From Aquincola tertiaricarbonis (GTDB lineage: Bacteria > Pseudomonadota > Gammaproteobacteria > Burkholderiales > Burkholderiaceae_C), in assembly GCF_000969605.1 (NCBI RefSeq), contig NZ_JZUE01000031.1, positions 1 to 58,671 of the forward strand: 58,671 bases of DNA, given 5' to 3'. Positions within the stretch are counted from its first letter, which is position 1. Every line of letters begins with the position of its first letter. Both the position numbers and the translations under genes were made by a program. Positions 7,070 through 15,717 of the stretch are shown here, one piece after another. The notes below the pieces were generated by a model. The model was given only the letters and a program-made list of their open reading frames with translations, searched no databases and had not been told where the DNA came from.

Positions 7070-8843
7070 TCCGCGGGCCGCCCATGGCGGCGTGGTGGCC
7101 GGCGGCGCGGACATGCCGCTGAAGGCCGCGGCCTGGCGGCTGGCGCGTTATGCGCGGCCGCAGCGTGCGCCGCTGGTGCTGGCGGTGCTGCTGTTCTTCG
7201 GCTCCGGCGCCATCGACCCGCTGCTGCCCGCGCTGTTCCACCGCATGCTGGACAGCGGCTTCGGCACCAAGGGCGCGGCGGGCTTCCCGATCTGGCTGGC
7301 GCCGGTGGCCATCATCGGCCTGTTCACGGTGCGCGGCGGGCTCAACTTCTGCGCCAGCTACCTGTTCGCACGGGCCACCTCGCAGGCGGTGCTGGCGCTG
7401 CGGCGCGACGTCATCGCCTCGGTGATGCGGGCCGATGCCGGGCTGTATGCGCAGATCAGCCCCGGCGTTGCCGCCTCGCGCGTGATCAACGATCCGGTGA
7501 ACGCCACCAGCTCGATCGCCGGCGCCATCACCACGCTGCTGCGCGACGGCACCACGCTCATCGCGCTGCTGGCCTACCTGATGTACCTGGACTGGCGGTT
7601 GACGCTCATCTCGCTGGTCATCGTGCCGCTGCTGGCGGTGGTGGTGCGCAAGGTGCAGAAGCGCATCCTGGCGGTCAGCGGCCGCTCGTACGAATCGCAG
7701 GTGCGGCTCACCGGCATCGTGGACGACATCGTGCGGGCCTGGCGGGTGGTGCGCACCTTCGACGCGGCGGAGTTCGAGCAGCAGCGCTTCGGCGCCGAGG
7801 CCGAGCGGCTGCGCCGGGCCACGCTGAAGGTGGCGGCGTCCGGCGCGTCGATGACGCCGCTGACGCAGGTGGTCACCAGCCTGGGCGTGGCCCTCATCGT
7901 CACGCTGGCGCTGGTGGACGCGGCCAACGGCGGCGCCACCGTGGGCAGCTTCGTGGCCTTCGTCACCGCGCTGCTGATGACCATCTCGCCGCTGCGGCAC
8001 CTGGCCGACCTGTCGCAGCCCATCGTCGGCGGGCTGGTGACGGCGCGGGCCTGCTTCGCGCTGATCGACACCCCGCCCGAGCCCGATACCGGCGAGGCCG
8101 AGCTGGGCCGCACCCAGGGCCACTTGCGCTTCGAGCAGGTGAGCGTGAGCTACCCCGGCAGCGAGCGGCCGGCGTTGCGCGAGGTGTCGCTGGACATCCC
8201 CGCCGGTGCCACGGTGGCGCTGGTGGGCCCCTCGGGCGCGGGCAAGAGCACGGTGGTGGCCGCGCTGCTGGGCTTCGTGCGCGCGGCCAGCGGGCAGGTG
8301 CGCATCGACGGCGTGGACCTGGCCACGGTACGCAAGGCGTCGCTGCGCCGGCAGTTCGCGGTGGTGTCGCAGGACATCGTGCTGTTCGACGGCAGCATCG
8401 AGGACAACGTGGTGTATGCCCTGCCGCGCGATGCCGACCGCGCCCGCGAGTGCCTGCAGGCGGCCGACCTGTGGACCTTCGTCGAAGGCCTGCCGCAGGG
8501 CGTGCACACGCCGGTGGGCATCAACGGCAGCCGGCTGTCGGGCGGCCAGCGCCAGCGCCTGGCCATCGCCCGCGCGTTGTACAAGGACGCCAGCGTGTGG
8601 ATCTTCGACGAGGCCACCTCCGCGCTGGACAGCGAATCGGAACGCGCGGTGCATGAGTCCATCGACCGGCTGCGCGGGCAGCGCACGCTCATCCTCATCG
8701 CCCACAGGCTGAGCACGGTGCGCCGGGCCGACCGCATCGTGGTGATGGACGAGGGCCGCATCGTGGAAAGCGGCCCGCATGCGGAGCTGATGCAGGCCGA
8801 CGGCCTGTATGCCCGCATGGTGCGCACCCAGAGCATGCACTGA
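7038..8843 (+). CDS. MsbA-type ABC exporter (fused membrane and ATPase domains)
   Basis: A 601-residue half-transporter that flips lipids or lipid-linked glycans across the inner membrane. The six-helix membrane domain spans about residues 30-330. The nucleotide-binding domain shows Walker A GPSGAGKST (about 397), signature LSGGQRQR (about 500), Walker B plus D-loop IFDEATSALD (about 520) and the switch His in IAHRLS. AAGAGG just before 7038 supports this start, which overlaps the DUF707 gene by 32 bp. Between two glycosyltransferase-type genes, the cargo is probably the lipid-linked product of this operon or lipid A; the cargo is inference. Confidence 0.93.
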   Translation: MGAASISAARDPRAAHGGVVAGGADMPLKAAAWRLARYARPQRAPLVLAVLLFFGSGAIDPLLPALFHRMLDSGFGTKGAAGFPIWLAPVAIIGLFTVRGGLNFCASYLFARATSQAVLALRRDVIASVMRADAGLYAQISPGVAASRVINDPVNATSSIAGAITTLLRDGTTLIALLAYLMYLDWRLTLISLVIVPLLAVVVRKVQKRILAVSGRSYESQVRLTGIVDDIVRAWRVVRTFDAAEFEQQRFGAEAERLRRATLKVAASGASMTPLTQVVTSLGVALIVTLALVDAANGGATVGSFVAFVTALLMTISPLRHLADLSQPIVGGLVTARACFALIDTPPEPDTGEAELGRTQGHLRFEQVSVSYPGSERPALREVSLDIPAGATVALVGPSGAGKSTVVAALLGFVRAASGQVRIDGVDLATVRKASLRRQFAVVSQDIVLFDGSIEDNVVYALPRDADRARECLQAADLWTFVEGLPQGVHTPVGINGSRLSGGQRQRLAIARALYKDASVWIFDEATSALDSESERAVHESIDRLRGQRTLILIAHRLSTVRRADRIVVMDEGRIVESGPHAELMQADGLYARMVRTQSMH

Positions 8844-10633
8844 TGAACACCCTGCAAAGCCTGGTGCTGCCCAACCTGCACGTGCCCGCCAGCGAGGACA
8901 TGAGCCTGCGGCTGAACGACCGCGCCTGGGCGCGGCTGGATGCCGGCTGCGTGGAGTTCGACACCGGGGGCGTGGCCTCCACCGACACCTTCTACAACGG
9001 CCTGTCGGTGGGTGCCTGGCAGCGCCGCTGCGCGCTCGCCACCCTGTCGCTGGTGGTGGCCGGCGTGGGCGACTTCGTGCTGCGCATCGGCCTGCACCGC
9101 AGCGGCCAGGCGTCGCTGTGGCTGGCCGAGCATGCGCTCAGCCTGGCTGAAGGCGCACCGGTGGAACTGCCGCTGCCCGCCTGGCCCACGCTGGCCGACG
9201 GCATGCTGTTCTGGACGCTGCGCGCGCGCCGCCCCGGCCGGCTGGACGGCGCTGCCTGGGTCACCGCCGACGCCCCGCGGCAGCCGGTGCGGCTGGGCAT
9301 CGTCATCACCCACTTCAACCGCCAGCAGCAGGTGCTGCCGGCCATCGAGCGCCTGCGGCGCACGCTGCTGCAGCGGCCCGACCTGCAGCCCCACATCACG
9401 CTCACCGTGGTGGACAACTCCGGCAACCTGGGGCTGGAGCCCGGCCCCGGCGTGGAGGTGATTCCCAGCCGCAACCTGGGCGGCACCGGCGGCTTCATGC
9501 GCGGGCTGCTGGCGCTGAAGGACGGCGGCGCGCACTCCCATGCCCTCTTCATGGATGACGACGCCTCCTGCGAGGCCGATGCCATCGCCCGCACCTTCGC
9601 GCTGCTGCGCCATGCCACCGATCCCGGCCTGGCCGTGTGCGGCGCGCTGCTGCGCGAGGCCGCGCCCTGGCAGCTGCTGGAGAAGGGCGCCCGCTTCGAC
9701 GGCCAGGTGCGGCCGCTGTCGCCGGGGCTGGACATGCGCCGCGTGGACCACCTGATGGAGGCCGAGCGCGTGACCGTGCGGCCCGACTACGGCGCCTGGT
9801 GGTTCTTCGCCTTTCCCATCGGCGAGGTGAAGGCCTATCCCTTCCCGTTCTTCGTGCGCGGCGACGACATCCACTTCGGCCTGGCCAACCGCTTCCGCAT
9901 CGCCACGCTCAACGGCGTGGCCTGCCTGGGCGAGGACTTCAGCGTCAAGCACAGCCCCATGACCGCCTACCTGGATGCGCGCTACCACCTGGTGCTGGCG
10001 CTGCTGGCCGGCGGCAAGGCCCGCTCGGGCGTGAGCTGGGTGGCCAGCCGGCTGTTCGTCAAGCAGCTCAGCGCCTACCACTACAGCAGCGCCCGTGCGG
10101 TGGCGCTGGCAGTGCGGCATGTGCTGCAGGGCCCTTCGTTCTTCAACGAGCACATCGACCTGGCCGCGGTGCGCGCCGAGATCGCCAGCTGGCAGCCCGA
10201 CGAGAAGCTGCGCCCCATCGACCGCTCCGCCTACCAGGCGCGGCCGCCGCGCCAGGGCCGCGAAGGGCGGGGGCGCCGGCTGCTGCGGTTGCTCACGCTG
10301 CAGGGCTTCCTGCTGCCCGATGCACTGCTGAAGAACCGCATGACGCTGCAGGACAAGGCCTTCCACGGCCGTGCGGGCGCGGTGTTCCGCTATCGCAGCG
10401 TGCTGTACGAGCACCAGCCCAGCGGCACCGGCTACGTGGCGGTGTACGACCGGCCGCGCTTCTTCGCCGAGCTGCGCGGCTTCATCCGGCTGTGGCGCGA
10501 GCTGCTGCGACGGCTGCCCGCGCTGCAGGCGGCCTATGCCGAAGGCGCGGCCGGCTATGCGCAGGAAGCCTACTGGCGCGCGGTGCACCAGCTGCCCGAG
10601 GCGCCGGCCGCACGAGGAGAGCCCGATGTTTGA
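8843..10633 (+). CDS. GlfT2-like galactofuranosyltransferase (GT2)
   Basis: A 596-residue transferase with the multi-domain layout of mycobacterial GlfT2: an N-terminal beta-rich domain (about 1-145), a GT-A catalytic domain starting at VRLGIVITHFNRQQQ, and a helical C-terminal part. The metal-binding FMDDDAS lies near residue 236 and the acidic catalytic region FFVRGDDIHFGL near residue 340. GlfT2 enzymes add galactofuranose from UDP-Galf. The required UDP-galactopyranose mutase is encoded about 13 kb away (21582). The start shares a TGATG overlap with the exporter stop, so translation is coupled. Confidence 0.85.
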   Translation: MNTLQSLVLPNLHVPASEDMSLRLNDRAWARLDAGCVEFDTGGVASTDTFYNGLSVGAWQRRCALATLSLVVAGVGDFVLRIGLHRSGQASLWLAEHALSLAEGAPVELPLPAWPTLADGMLFWTLRARRPGRLDGAAWVTADAPRQPVRLGIVITHFNRQQQVLPAIERLRRTLLQRPDLQPHITLTVVDNSGNLGLEPGPGVEVIPSRNLGGTGGFMRGLLALKDGGAHSHALFMDDDASCEADAIARTFALLRHATDPGLAVCGALLREAAPWQLLEKGARFDGQVRPLSPGLDMRRVDHLMEAERVTVRPDYGAWWFFAFPIGEVKAYPFPFFVRGDDIHFGLANRFRIATLNGVACLGEDFSVKHSPMTAYLDARYHLVLALLAGGKARSGVSWVASRLFVKQLSAYHYSSARAVALAVRHVLQGPSFFNEHIDLAAVRAEIASWQPDEKLRPIDRSAYQARPPRQGREGRGRRLLRLLTLQGFLLPDALLKNRMTLQDKAFHGRAGAVFRYRSVLYEHQPSGTGYVAVYDRPRFFAELRGFIRLWRELLRRLPALQAAYAEGAAGYAQEAYWRAVHQLPEAPAARGEPDV

Positions 10634-11573
10634 AGCCCTGCTGGCGTCGCTGCCCGAGTCCGCACTGGCCTGCCGCGCGCTGTACGACGTGGCCAGCGGC
10701 GGCTACCACCTGCCGCTGCGCGAGCACAACCGGCGCCTGACCCGCGCCGAGGTGCCGCAGTACCGGGCGCTGTACCCGCAGGTGCACTACGACTGCATCG
10801 AGGTGCCGGTGGCCGACCTGCTGTACTCGCTGGTGGTCAACACCCGCAGCGCCCGCATCCTGGAAACCGGCACCTCGCGCGGCTTTTCCACCTGCCACCT
10901 GGCCGCCGGCGCCCGCTTCGTGGACGAGCGGGCCGCGCAGGTCATCACCATCGACCCGGCGCCTGCGGCCAACCTGTTCTTCGAGGGATCGACGCTCGCC
11001 GAGAGCATCGTGCCGGTGCGGGCCGATTCGCTGCGCTTCGACCTCACGCAGGCGTTGGGCACGGGCCAGTGCGATTTCATGTTCTTCGATTCGCTGCACA
11101 CCTATGCGCACCTCTCGGCCGAGCTGGCGCACTACCTGCCGCGGCTGAAGCTGGGCGGCCTGTTCGCGCTGCACGACACCTTCGTCTTCGACGACCTGGG
11201 CCTGGTGGTGCTGGCCATGCTGGGCACCGGCCGCGCCGAGATGCTCAGCCTGCCCACCCACCGCCGGCATGCGGAGCCGGCGCGTTGCCCGGGCATGTCG
11301 ATCTTCCGCAAGATCGCGCCCATCCAGGCTGGCGACCTGGTGTTCCCCGACCTGCAAGGCATCACCGCCGGCGAGCAGCATTGCGTGCCCGACCCCGCGG
11401 CCATCGTGCAGCGCACCGGCGGCCTGTTCGTAGGCGATGCCCGTTATGCCGCGCACGGCATGCACCGCGGCGGCCCGCGCGGCCCGCTGTCGCCGGCGCT
11501 GCTCGAGCCGGCGCAGGCCGCCAGCGCCGCAGCAGGTCAGCCGGCGGTGGGTACGCCCGGCAGCAGGCCGTAG
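10626..11573 (+). CDS. Class I SAM-dependent methyltransferase
   Basis: A 315-residue protein with the Methyltransf_24 type SAM fold. SAM-binding motif I is ILETGTSRGFST (about residue 78), the motif II acid is in ITIDPAP, and CDFMFFDSLHTYAHL plus FALHDTF are the later active-site strands. GAGGAGA at 10614 gives a good ribosome site. As last gene of the glycan operon it may cap or modify the polysaccharide; CmcI- and TylF-like small-molecule O-methylation is the alternative. Its final 37 bp overlap the convergent NrtR-like gene. The C-terminal Ala/Pro tail looks poorly conserved. Confidence 0.85.
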   Translation: MFEALLASLPESALACRALYDVASGGYHLPLREHNRRLTRAEVPQYRALYPQVHYDCIEVPVADLLYSLVVNTRSARILETGTSRGFSTCHLAAGARFVDERAAQVITIDPAPAANLFFEGSTLAESIVPVRADSLRFDLTQALGTGQCDFMFFDSLHTYAHLSAELAHYLPRLKLGGLFALHDTFVFDDLGLVVLAMLGTGRAEMLSLPTHRRHAEPARCPGMSIFRKIAPIQAGDLVFPDLQGITAGEQHCVPDPAAIVQRTGGLFVGDARYAAHGMHRGGPRGPLSPALLEPAQAASAAAGQPAVGTPGSRP

Positions 11574-12229
11574 AGCTGCGCCGGCCGAAAGGCCCCGGTG
11601 CGCAGCTCGCCGGCGAGCGGCTGCACCAGCTCGCGCGCGGCCAGGCGGCGGCGGAAGCTGGACTTGTCCAGCGGCCGGCCCAGCACCTGTTCGCAGCGCG
11701 CCTGCAAGTCGCCCAGGGTGAAGGCCGGCGGCATGAAGCCGGGCGGCAGGTCCAGGCGAGCCACCTCGTCGCGCGTGGCGGCCACCGCGCGCGCCAGCAG
11801 CGCTGCGTGGTCGAAGGCAAGGGTGCGGTCGTCCATGGCATCGTCCACCGGGCGCCAGGCCAGGGCCTCGATGCGCTTGCCCGGCGTCGGCGCCAGGCCA
11901 TCGGCCTGCGGCAGCAGGGCGCGGTACACCACGCTCAAGGCCCAGGGCGCGCGGGCGTCCCGCGCGGCGCCGCCGACGGTGCACACCTGCCGCATGTGCG
12001 GCGGCGTCACCTGCAGCCGCTCCAGCGCAATGCGCTGTACCGCCTGCTCCAGCGTGTCGTCCAGGTCGATGCGCACCACGCCGCCAGGCAGCGCCCACTG
12101 GCCTGCGTGGGGCCGGGCCTTGCGCAGCGCCAGCAGCGCCTGCAACCGCCCTTCCCGCACGGCCAGCACGGCCAGTTCCACCCGCGTAAACGGCATGGGG
12201 TAGGGCGCGGCGGGGCGATGGTCCGGCAT
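11537..12229 (-). CDS. nrtR: NrtR-like regulator: NUDIX domain plus winged helix
   Basis: A 230-residue protein with an N-terminal NUDIX-like domain (about 12-150) and a C-terminal winged helix (about 165-225: FTLGDLQARCEQVLGRPL, then DKSSFRRRL and RPAQLYGL). This is the NrtR layout, a repressor of NAD-metabolism genes that senses ADP-ribose. The NUDIX box is degenerate: GGVVRIDLDDTLEQAVQRI lacks the REUxEE core, so hydrolase activity is unlikely. The ATG at 12229 is the upstream Met; 12196 is an alternative. A perfect palindrome 14 bp upstream (12243-12257) is a likely autoregulatory site. Confidence 0.8.
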   Translation of the reverse strand: MPDHRPAAPYPMPFTRVELAVLAVREGRLQALLALRKARPHAGQWALPGGVVRIDLDDTLEQAVQRIALERLQVTPPHMRQVCTVGGAARDARAPWALSVVYRALLPQADGLAPTPGKRIEALAWRPVDDAMDDRTLAFDHAALLARAVAATRDEVARLDLPPGFMPPAFTLGDLQARCEQVLGRPLDKSSFRRRLAARELVQPLAGELRTGAFRPAQLYGLLPGVPTAG

Positions 12230-12242
12230 GGTGCGAGGGTTA

Positions 12243-12257
12243 GTGGCAAGTTGCCAC
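12243..12257. promoter_or_regulatory. Perfect palindrome, candidate NrtR operator
   Basis: GTGGCAA-G-TTGCCAC is a perfect 7-1-7 inverted repeat in the 78-bp gap between the divergent NrtR-like gene (start 12229) and the metallophosphatase (start 12308). It could control both. Confidence 0.55.
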
Positions 12258-12307
12258 GAAGTGTCGCACAATGGCCCGGTTGCAGACATGCGGGGGGCAG
12301 TTGGCCG

Positions 12308-13228
12308 ATGGGATACGACGTGATTGGCGATGTGCACGGGCAGGCCGGCAAGCTGCAGGCGCTGCTGCGCGGCCTGGGGTACACGCCGCTGCACGGCAGC
12401 TGGCGGCCGCCGCCCGGCCGGCAGGCGGTGTTCGTCGGCGACCTGATCGACCGCGGGCCGGAACAGGTGGCGGTGGTGAACTTGGTGCGTGCGATGGTGG
12501 ACGCCGGCCATGCCCGCGTGGTGATGGGCAACCATGAGCTGAATGCGCTGGGCTACGTGGTGCGGCGGCCGGAAGCGCCCCAGCAGTTCCTGCGCGCCCA
12601 CAGCGCGACCAACTGCGCCCAGCATGCCGAGTTCCTCCGCCAGGTGGGCGAGGGCTCGGCCCTGCACCAGGAGGTGCTGGGCTGGCTGCGCACGCTGCCG
12701 CTCACGCTGGACCTGGGGGCCATCCGCGTGGTGCATGCCTGGTGGCACCAGCCGCATGTGGACCAGGCGCTGGCCTGGCGCCAGCAGGACCCGCTGCTGC
12801 AGGGTGAGCTGCTGCATGCGGCCTTCACGCCCGGCACGCCGCAGTTCCAGGCCATCGGCGGCCTGACCAAGGGCCTGGAGATGCCGCTGCCGGCCGGCGC
12901 CCGCTTCCTCGACCATGGCGGCCATGCACGCGATGCGGTGCGGGTGCGCTGGTGGCAGCCCGAGGGCCGCTCGTACCGCGACATGGCGCTGGTGCAGGAA
13001 GACCAGCGCCACGCCATCCCCGACCTGCCGCTGGCCGCGCCGGTGGTGTCAGACCATGGCAGCGTGCCCACCTTCATCGGCCACTACTGGATGACCGGCA
13101 CGCCTGCGGTGCTCACGCCCACCGTGGCCTGCGTGGACTATTCCGCCGGCCGCGACGGCCCGCTGGTGGCCTACCGCTGGGACGGCGAGCCGGCGTTGAG
13201 CGCCGACCGCTTCTTCAGCCAGGCGTGA
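12308..13228 (+). CDS. Metallophosphoesterase (calcineurin-like)
   Basis: A 306-residue phosphoesterase with the two-metal motifs in order: GDVHG (about residue 7), GDLIDRGP (about 43) and GNHEL (about 73), followed by later His motifs VVHAWWHQP and FIGHYWMTG. This order matches the PrpE/ApaH-like branch of serine/threonine or dinucleotide phosphatases. It is divergent from an NrtR-like regulator and shares its palindromic site, which suggests the substrate may be linked to NAD or ADP-ribose turnover (inference). The start at 12308 is the Met directly before YDVIGDVHG. Confidence 0.88.
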   Translation: MGYDVIGDVHGQAGKLQALLRGLGYTPLHGSWRPPPGRQAVFVGDLIDRGPEQVAVVNLVRAMVDAGHARVVMGNHELNALGYVVRRPEAPQQFLRAHSATNCAQHAEFLRQVGEGSALHQEVLGWLRTLPLTLDLGAIRVVHAWWHQPHVDQALAWRQQDPLLQGELLHAAFTPGTPQFQAIGGLTKGLEMPLPAGARFLDHGGHARDAVRVRWWQPEGRSYRDMALVQEDQRHAIPDLPLAAPVVSDHGSVPTFIGHYWMTGTPAVLTPTVACVDYSAGRDGPLVAYRWDGEPALSADRFFSQA

Positions 13229-13249
13229 GGCCCGCGCCCGCGCAGCGGG

Positions 13250-13825
13250 TCACCAGCCCGACGACCCCGGCCCGCCCTTGAACGGCCCCACCAGCTCCGG
13301 CGTCACCCAGCCGCCATAGAAGCCCCCCGGCTGCGGCGTGACCGGCTGGCCACCCACGCGGCAGTCCAGCCCGGTGGCGTAGAAGGCCACGCAGTCGGCG
13401 ATGGCCTCCGCCCCGGCCAGCGGGCGCGGGTAGCTCCAGGCCACGCCTTCCAGCCGCTCGCCACTGTCGGCGGACACCAGGCTCCAGTACTGCGCCGGGC
13501 CTTTCCATTCGCAGAACGAGCTGCCGGCCGCGGGCTGCAGCAGCGTGCGGTCCACGTCGGCCCAGGGCAGGTAGAAGCTGGGCGGATGCGAGGTCTCCAG
13601 CAACCGGATGGCCCGCTGCGTGCGCGCCACCTGCCGGCCCCGCCAGTGGATGGTCACCTCGCGGGTGTCCGGCACCAGGGCCGGCGGGCGCGGGTAGTCC
13701 CACACCGATTCCTGGTGCGGGCCGGGCGTGACCGCGAACGCGGGCCGCTGCCCGCCGCGCCAGGTCCAGTGGGCGCGGGCGGCGGCGAGCCAGGGAGGGA
13801 TCGTGGAGGAGGGTGTCGAGGGCAT
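13250..13825 (-). CDS. DUF427 domain-containing protein
   Basis: A 191-residue cytoplasmic protein with the DUF427 core. Recognisable pieces are ESVWDYPRPP, VTIHWRGRQVARTQRA, HPPSFYLPWADV, FCEWKGPAQYW and VAWSYPRPL. DUF427 proteins are small beta-barrels of unknown function; the repeated W-Y-P-R-P elements here flank the core. The gene is convergent with the metallophosphatase (22-bp gap). No regulatory element was recognised upstream in the 188-bp gap to the next gene, which otherwise shows nothing I can identify. Confidence 0.88.
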   Translation of the reverse strand: MPSTPSSTIPPWLAAARAHWTWRGGQRPAFAVTPGPHQESVWDYPRPPALVPDTREVTIHWRGRQVARTQRAIRLLETSHPPSFYLPWADVDRTLLQPAAGSSFCEWKGPAQYWSLVSADSGERLEGVAWSYPRPLAGAEAIADCVAFYATGLDCRVGGQPVTPQPGGFYGGWVTPELVGPFKGGPGSSGW

Positions 13826-14013
13826 GGGATGACTTGTCTAGGCAAGCGGGCCGTGCTGTGCGAAGGTGGGCTCGATCATGCGCCGATTCGGCCGTCCTGG
13901 TCGTCGTCGCCGCCAGAGGCGGCGCCTTACGATCAGCGCCAACGACAGGCAGACGCCTTGACCCGCACGACGGTTCGAGCAACCTGCTGGTCCGGCCCAT
14001 CGCTTCCGCCACC

Positions 14014-14493
14014 ATGCCCCTGCGCCCCGCCATCCCCGCCGACGCCCCGGCCATCGCCGCGCTCATCCAGCCGCTGGCGCAGTCCTTCCTCGTCACGCCG
14101 GACGACCCGGCGGCGGCGCCTTTCTGGCAGTCGGTGGGCGAGGCGGCCGAGCGCGGCTACATCGAGTCCCCGCGCTACCGCTTCACGGTGGCCGAGCAGC
14201 ATGGCGCGCTGGCCGGTTTCATCGCCCTGCGCGATACCTGGCATGTGTTCCACCTCTTCGTGGCACCGGCCCACCAGGGCGAGGGCCTGGCCACGCGGCT
14301 GTGGCGCCAGGCGCGGGCGCAGGCCGAGTCGGCAGGCGGCGACCACGCCGCCTTCACCGTCAACGCCTCGCTGCCAGCCGTCGGGTTCTATCGCCGGCTG
14401 GGCTTCCAGGCCGCTGGCGACGTGCACGCCGCGCACGGCATCCGCTTCCAGCCCATGCGCCTGCCGCCCGGCTGTCACAACCGCCGGGGCTGA
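14014..14493 (+). CDS. GNAT-family N-acetyltransferase
   Basis: A 159-residue acetyl-CoA-dependent acetyltransferase. The acetyl-CoA-binding motif A is visible as HLFVAPAHQGEGLATRLWR (about residues 84-102), followed by motif B with ASLPAVGFYRRLGFQ. The open frame runs further upstream, but the ATG at 14014 gives a family-like N-terminus MPLRPAIPADAPAIAALI. The substrate cannot be predicted. A 38-bp gap separates it from the AhpD-like gene, so they may be co-transcribed. Confidence 0.88.
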   Translation: MPLRPAIPADAPAIAALIQPLAQSFLVTPDDPAAAPFWQSVGEAAERGYIESPRYRFTVAEQHGALAGFIALRDTWHVFHLFVAPAHQGEGLATRLWRQARAQAESAGGDHAAFTVNASLPAVGFYRRLGFQAAGDVHAAHGIRFQPMRLPPGCHNRRG

Positions 14494-14531
14494 CTCGTCT
14501 TGTGGAGGTCAACCCACCCAAGGAGTCATCC

Positions 14532-15020
14532 ATGAGTACCCTGCCCCGCCTCCAGCATGCGCAACTGTCCAGCGAGCTGTTCAAGAAGCTGGCCGACCTG
14601 AACATGGCCGTGGTCCGCCGCGGTCATGTCGATCCCGGCCTGCTGCACCTGGTGGACATCCGCGCCTCGCAGCTCAACGGCTGTGCCTTCTGCCTGGACA
14701 TGCACAGCAAGCAGGCGAAGCTGCACGGCGAGCGCGAGCTGCGCCTTTACCACCTGCCGGTGTGGCGCGAATCGCCGCTGTTCAGCCCCAGGGAGCGGGC
14801 CGCCCTGGCCTGGACCGAGGCGCTGACCCGCCTGGCGCCCGGCGGCATTCCCGATGCGCTGTATGCCGAGCTGCGCGAGCAGTTCAGCGAGACGGAGCTG
14901 TCCGACCTCACCTACCAGGTGATGCTCATCAACGCCTGGAACCGCGCCGGCGTGGCCTTCCTCACCCCGCCGGGATCGCTGGACAAGCCCTATGGGCTGG
15001 ACAAGGCCGGCCTGGCCTGA
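14532..15020 (+). CDS. Carboxymuconolactone decarboxylase-family (AhpD-like) protein
   Basis: A 162-residue helical protein with the AhpD-type redox motif CAFCLDMHSKQA (Cys-x-x-Cys with a following His), typical of alkylhydroperoxidase-like members of the family. The family also includes true decarboxylases, but the CxxC...H pattern favours peroxidase activity. An AAGGAG-like site ending just before the ATG supports the start at 14532. A Crp/Fnr-like regulator lies 49 bp downstream on the same strand and may respond to related redox signals (inference). Confidence 0.92.
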   Translation: MSTLPRLQHAQLSSELFKKLADLNMAVVRRGHVDPGLLHLVDIRASQLNGCAFCLDMHSKQAKLHGERELRLYHLPVWRESPLFSPRERAALAWTEALTRLAPGGIPDALYAELREQFSETELSDLTYQVMLINAWNRAGVAFLTPPGSLDKPYGLDKAGLA

Positions 15021-15069
15021 GAACCCGAGCGCCCGCACCGGGCCGGCCGCGGCCGCTACATTCGCGGCC

Positions 15070-15654
15070 ATGTCCTGGCTTGCCACCCGCCTCGCCACCC
15101 TGCTGCCCCAGACCCCGGCCGCGCTGCGCGGCCAGCTGGCCGCCTGCGCGCGGCCGGTGCAGCTGGACAAGGGCCAGCCGCTGCTGCGCGCCGGCACCCG
15201 CTGGCGGCACCTGTGGCTGCTGGAAAGCGGGGCGCTGCGGCTGTACTACCTGGATCGCCACGGCGCCGAGTGGAACAAGAACTTCGCCTTCGAAGGCCAG
15301 GCGCTGTGGCCGCTGACGCCCACGCTGCGCGATGGTCCTGTGGACTTCTTCATCGCCGCACTGGAGCCGGCCCGGCTGCATGCGCTGGCCATGGACGACA
15401 TCCAGCCGCTGCTGGCCGGCCAGCCGGATTGGCAATTGCTGCAGCAGCAGGCGCTGCAGCAATTGCTGGACGAGAAGCTGTGGCGCGAGCACCTGTTCCT
15501 GCAGTGCGACGCGGCTTCACGCTACCGGGCGCTGCGTGCGGCACGCCCCGCGTGGTGCGAGCGCATCCCGCTGCGCCACCAGGCTTCGTGGCTGGGCATC
15601 ACCGACGTGTCGCTGTCGCGCCTGCGCGCCGCGTGGCCGCCGGCGTCGCCTTGA
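15070..15654 (+). CDS. Crp/Fnr-family transcriptional regulator
   Basis: A 194-residue protein with an N-terminal cyclic-nucleotide-binding-like barrel (about residues 20-110: VQLDKGQPLLRAGTRWRHL and LLESGALRLYYLD) and a C-terminal DNA-binding helix region (WLGITDVSLSRLRAAW). No iron-sulfur cysteines of the FNR type are arranged at the N-terminus. The C-terminal half is shorter than in CRP, a feature of the small Crp/Fnr-like proteins often found beside AhpD-like genes. Targets are unknown. Confidence 0.82.
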   Translation: MSWLATRLATLLPQTPAALRGQLAACARPVQLDKGQPLLRAGTRWRHLWLLESGALRLYYLDRHGAEWNKNFAFEGQALWPLTPTLRDGPVDFFIAALEPARLHALAMDDIQPLLAGQPDWQLLQQQALQQLLDEKLWREHLFLQCDAASRYRALRAARPAWCERIPLRHQASWLGITDVSLSRLRAAWPPASP

Positions 15655-15717
15655 CCCGCATGCCATGGCTTATCCGGTGTTAAGGCAGGTGGCCGGGCGG
15701 CCGGACACAGTGGCTTC

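Noticed and set aside
12308..13228. Metallophosphatase as diadenosine tetraphosphatase (ApaH) proper.
   Set aside because: Metal motifs agree, but the middle and C-terminal parts and the length differ from ApaH; only the superfamily call is supported.
13940..13985. GGCAGACGCCTTGAC before the acetyltransferase gene.
   Set aside because: The invariant GC of the -12 half is missing (TTGAC), so it was not counted.
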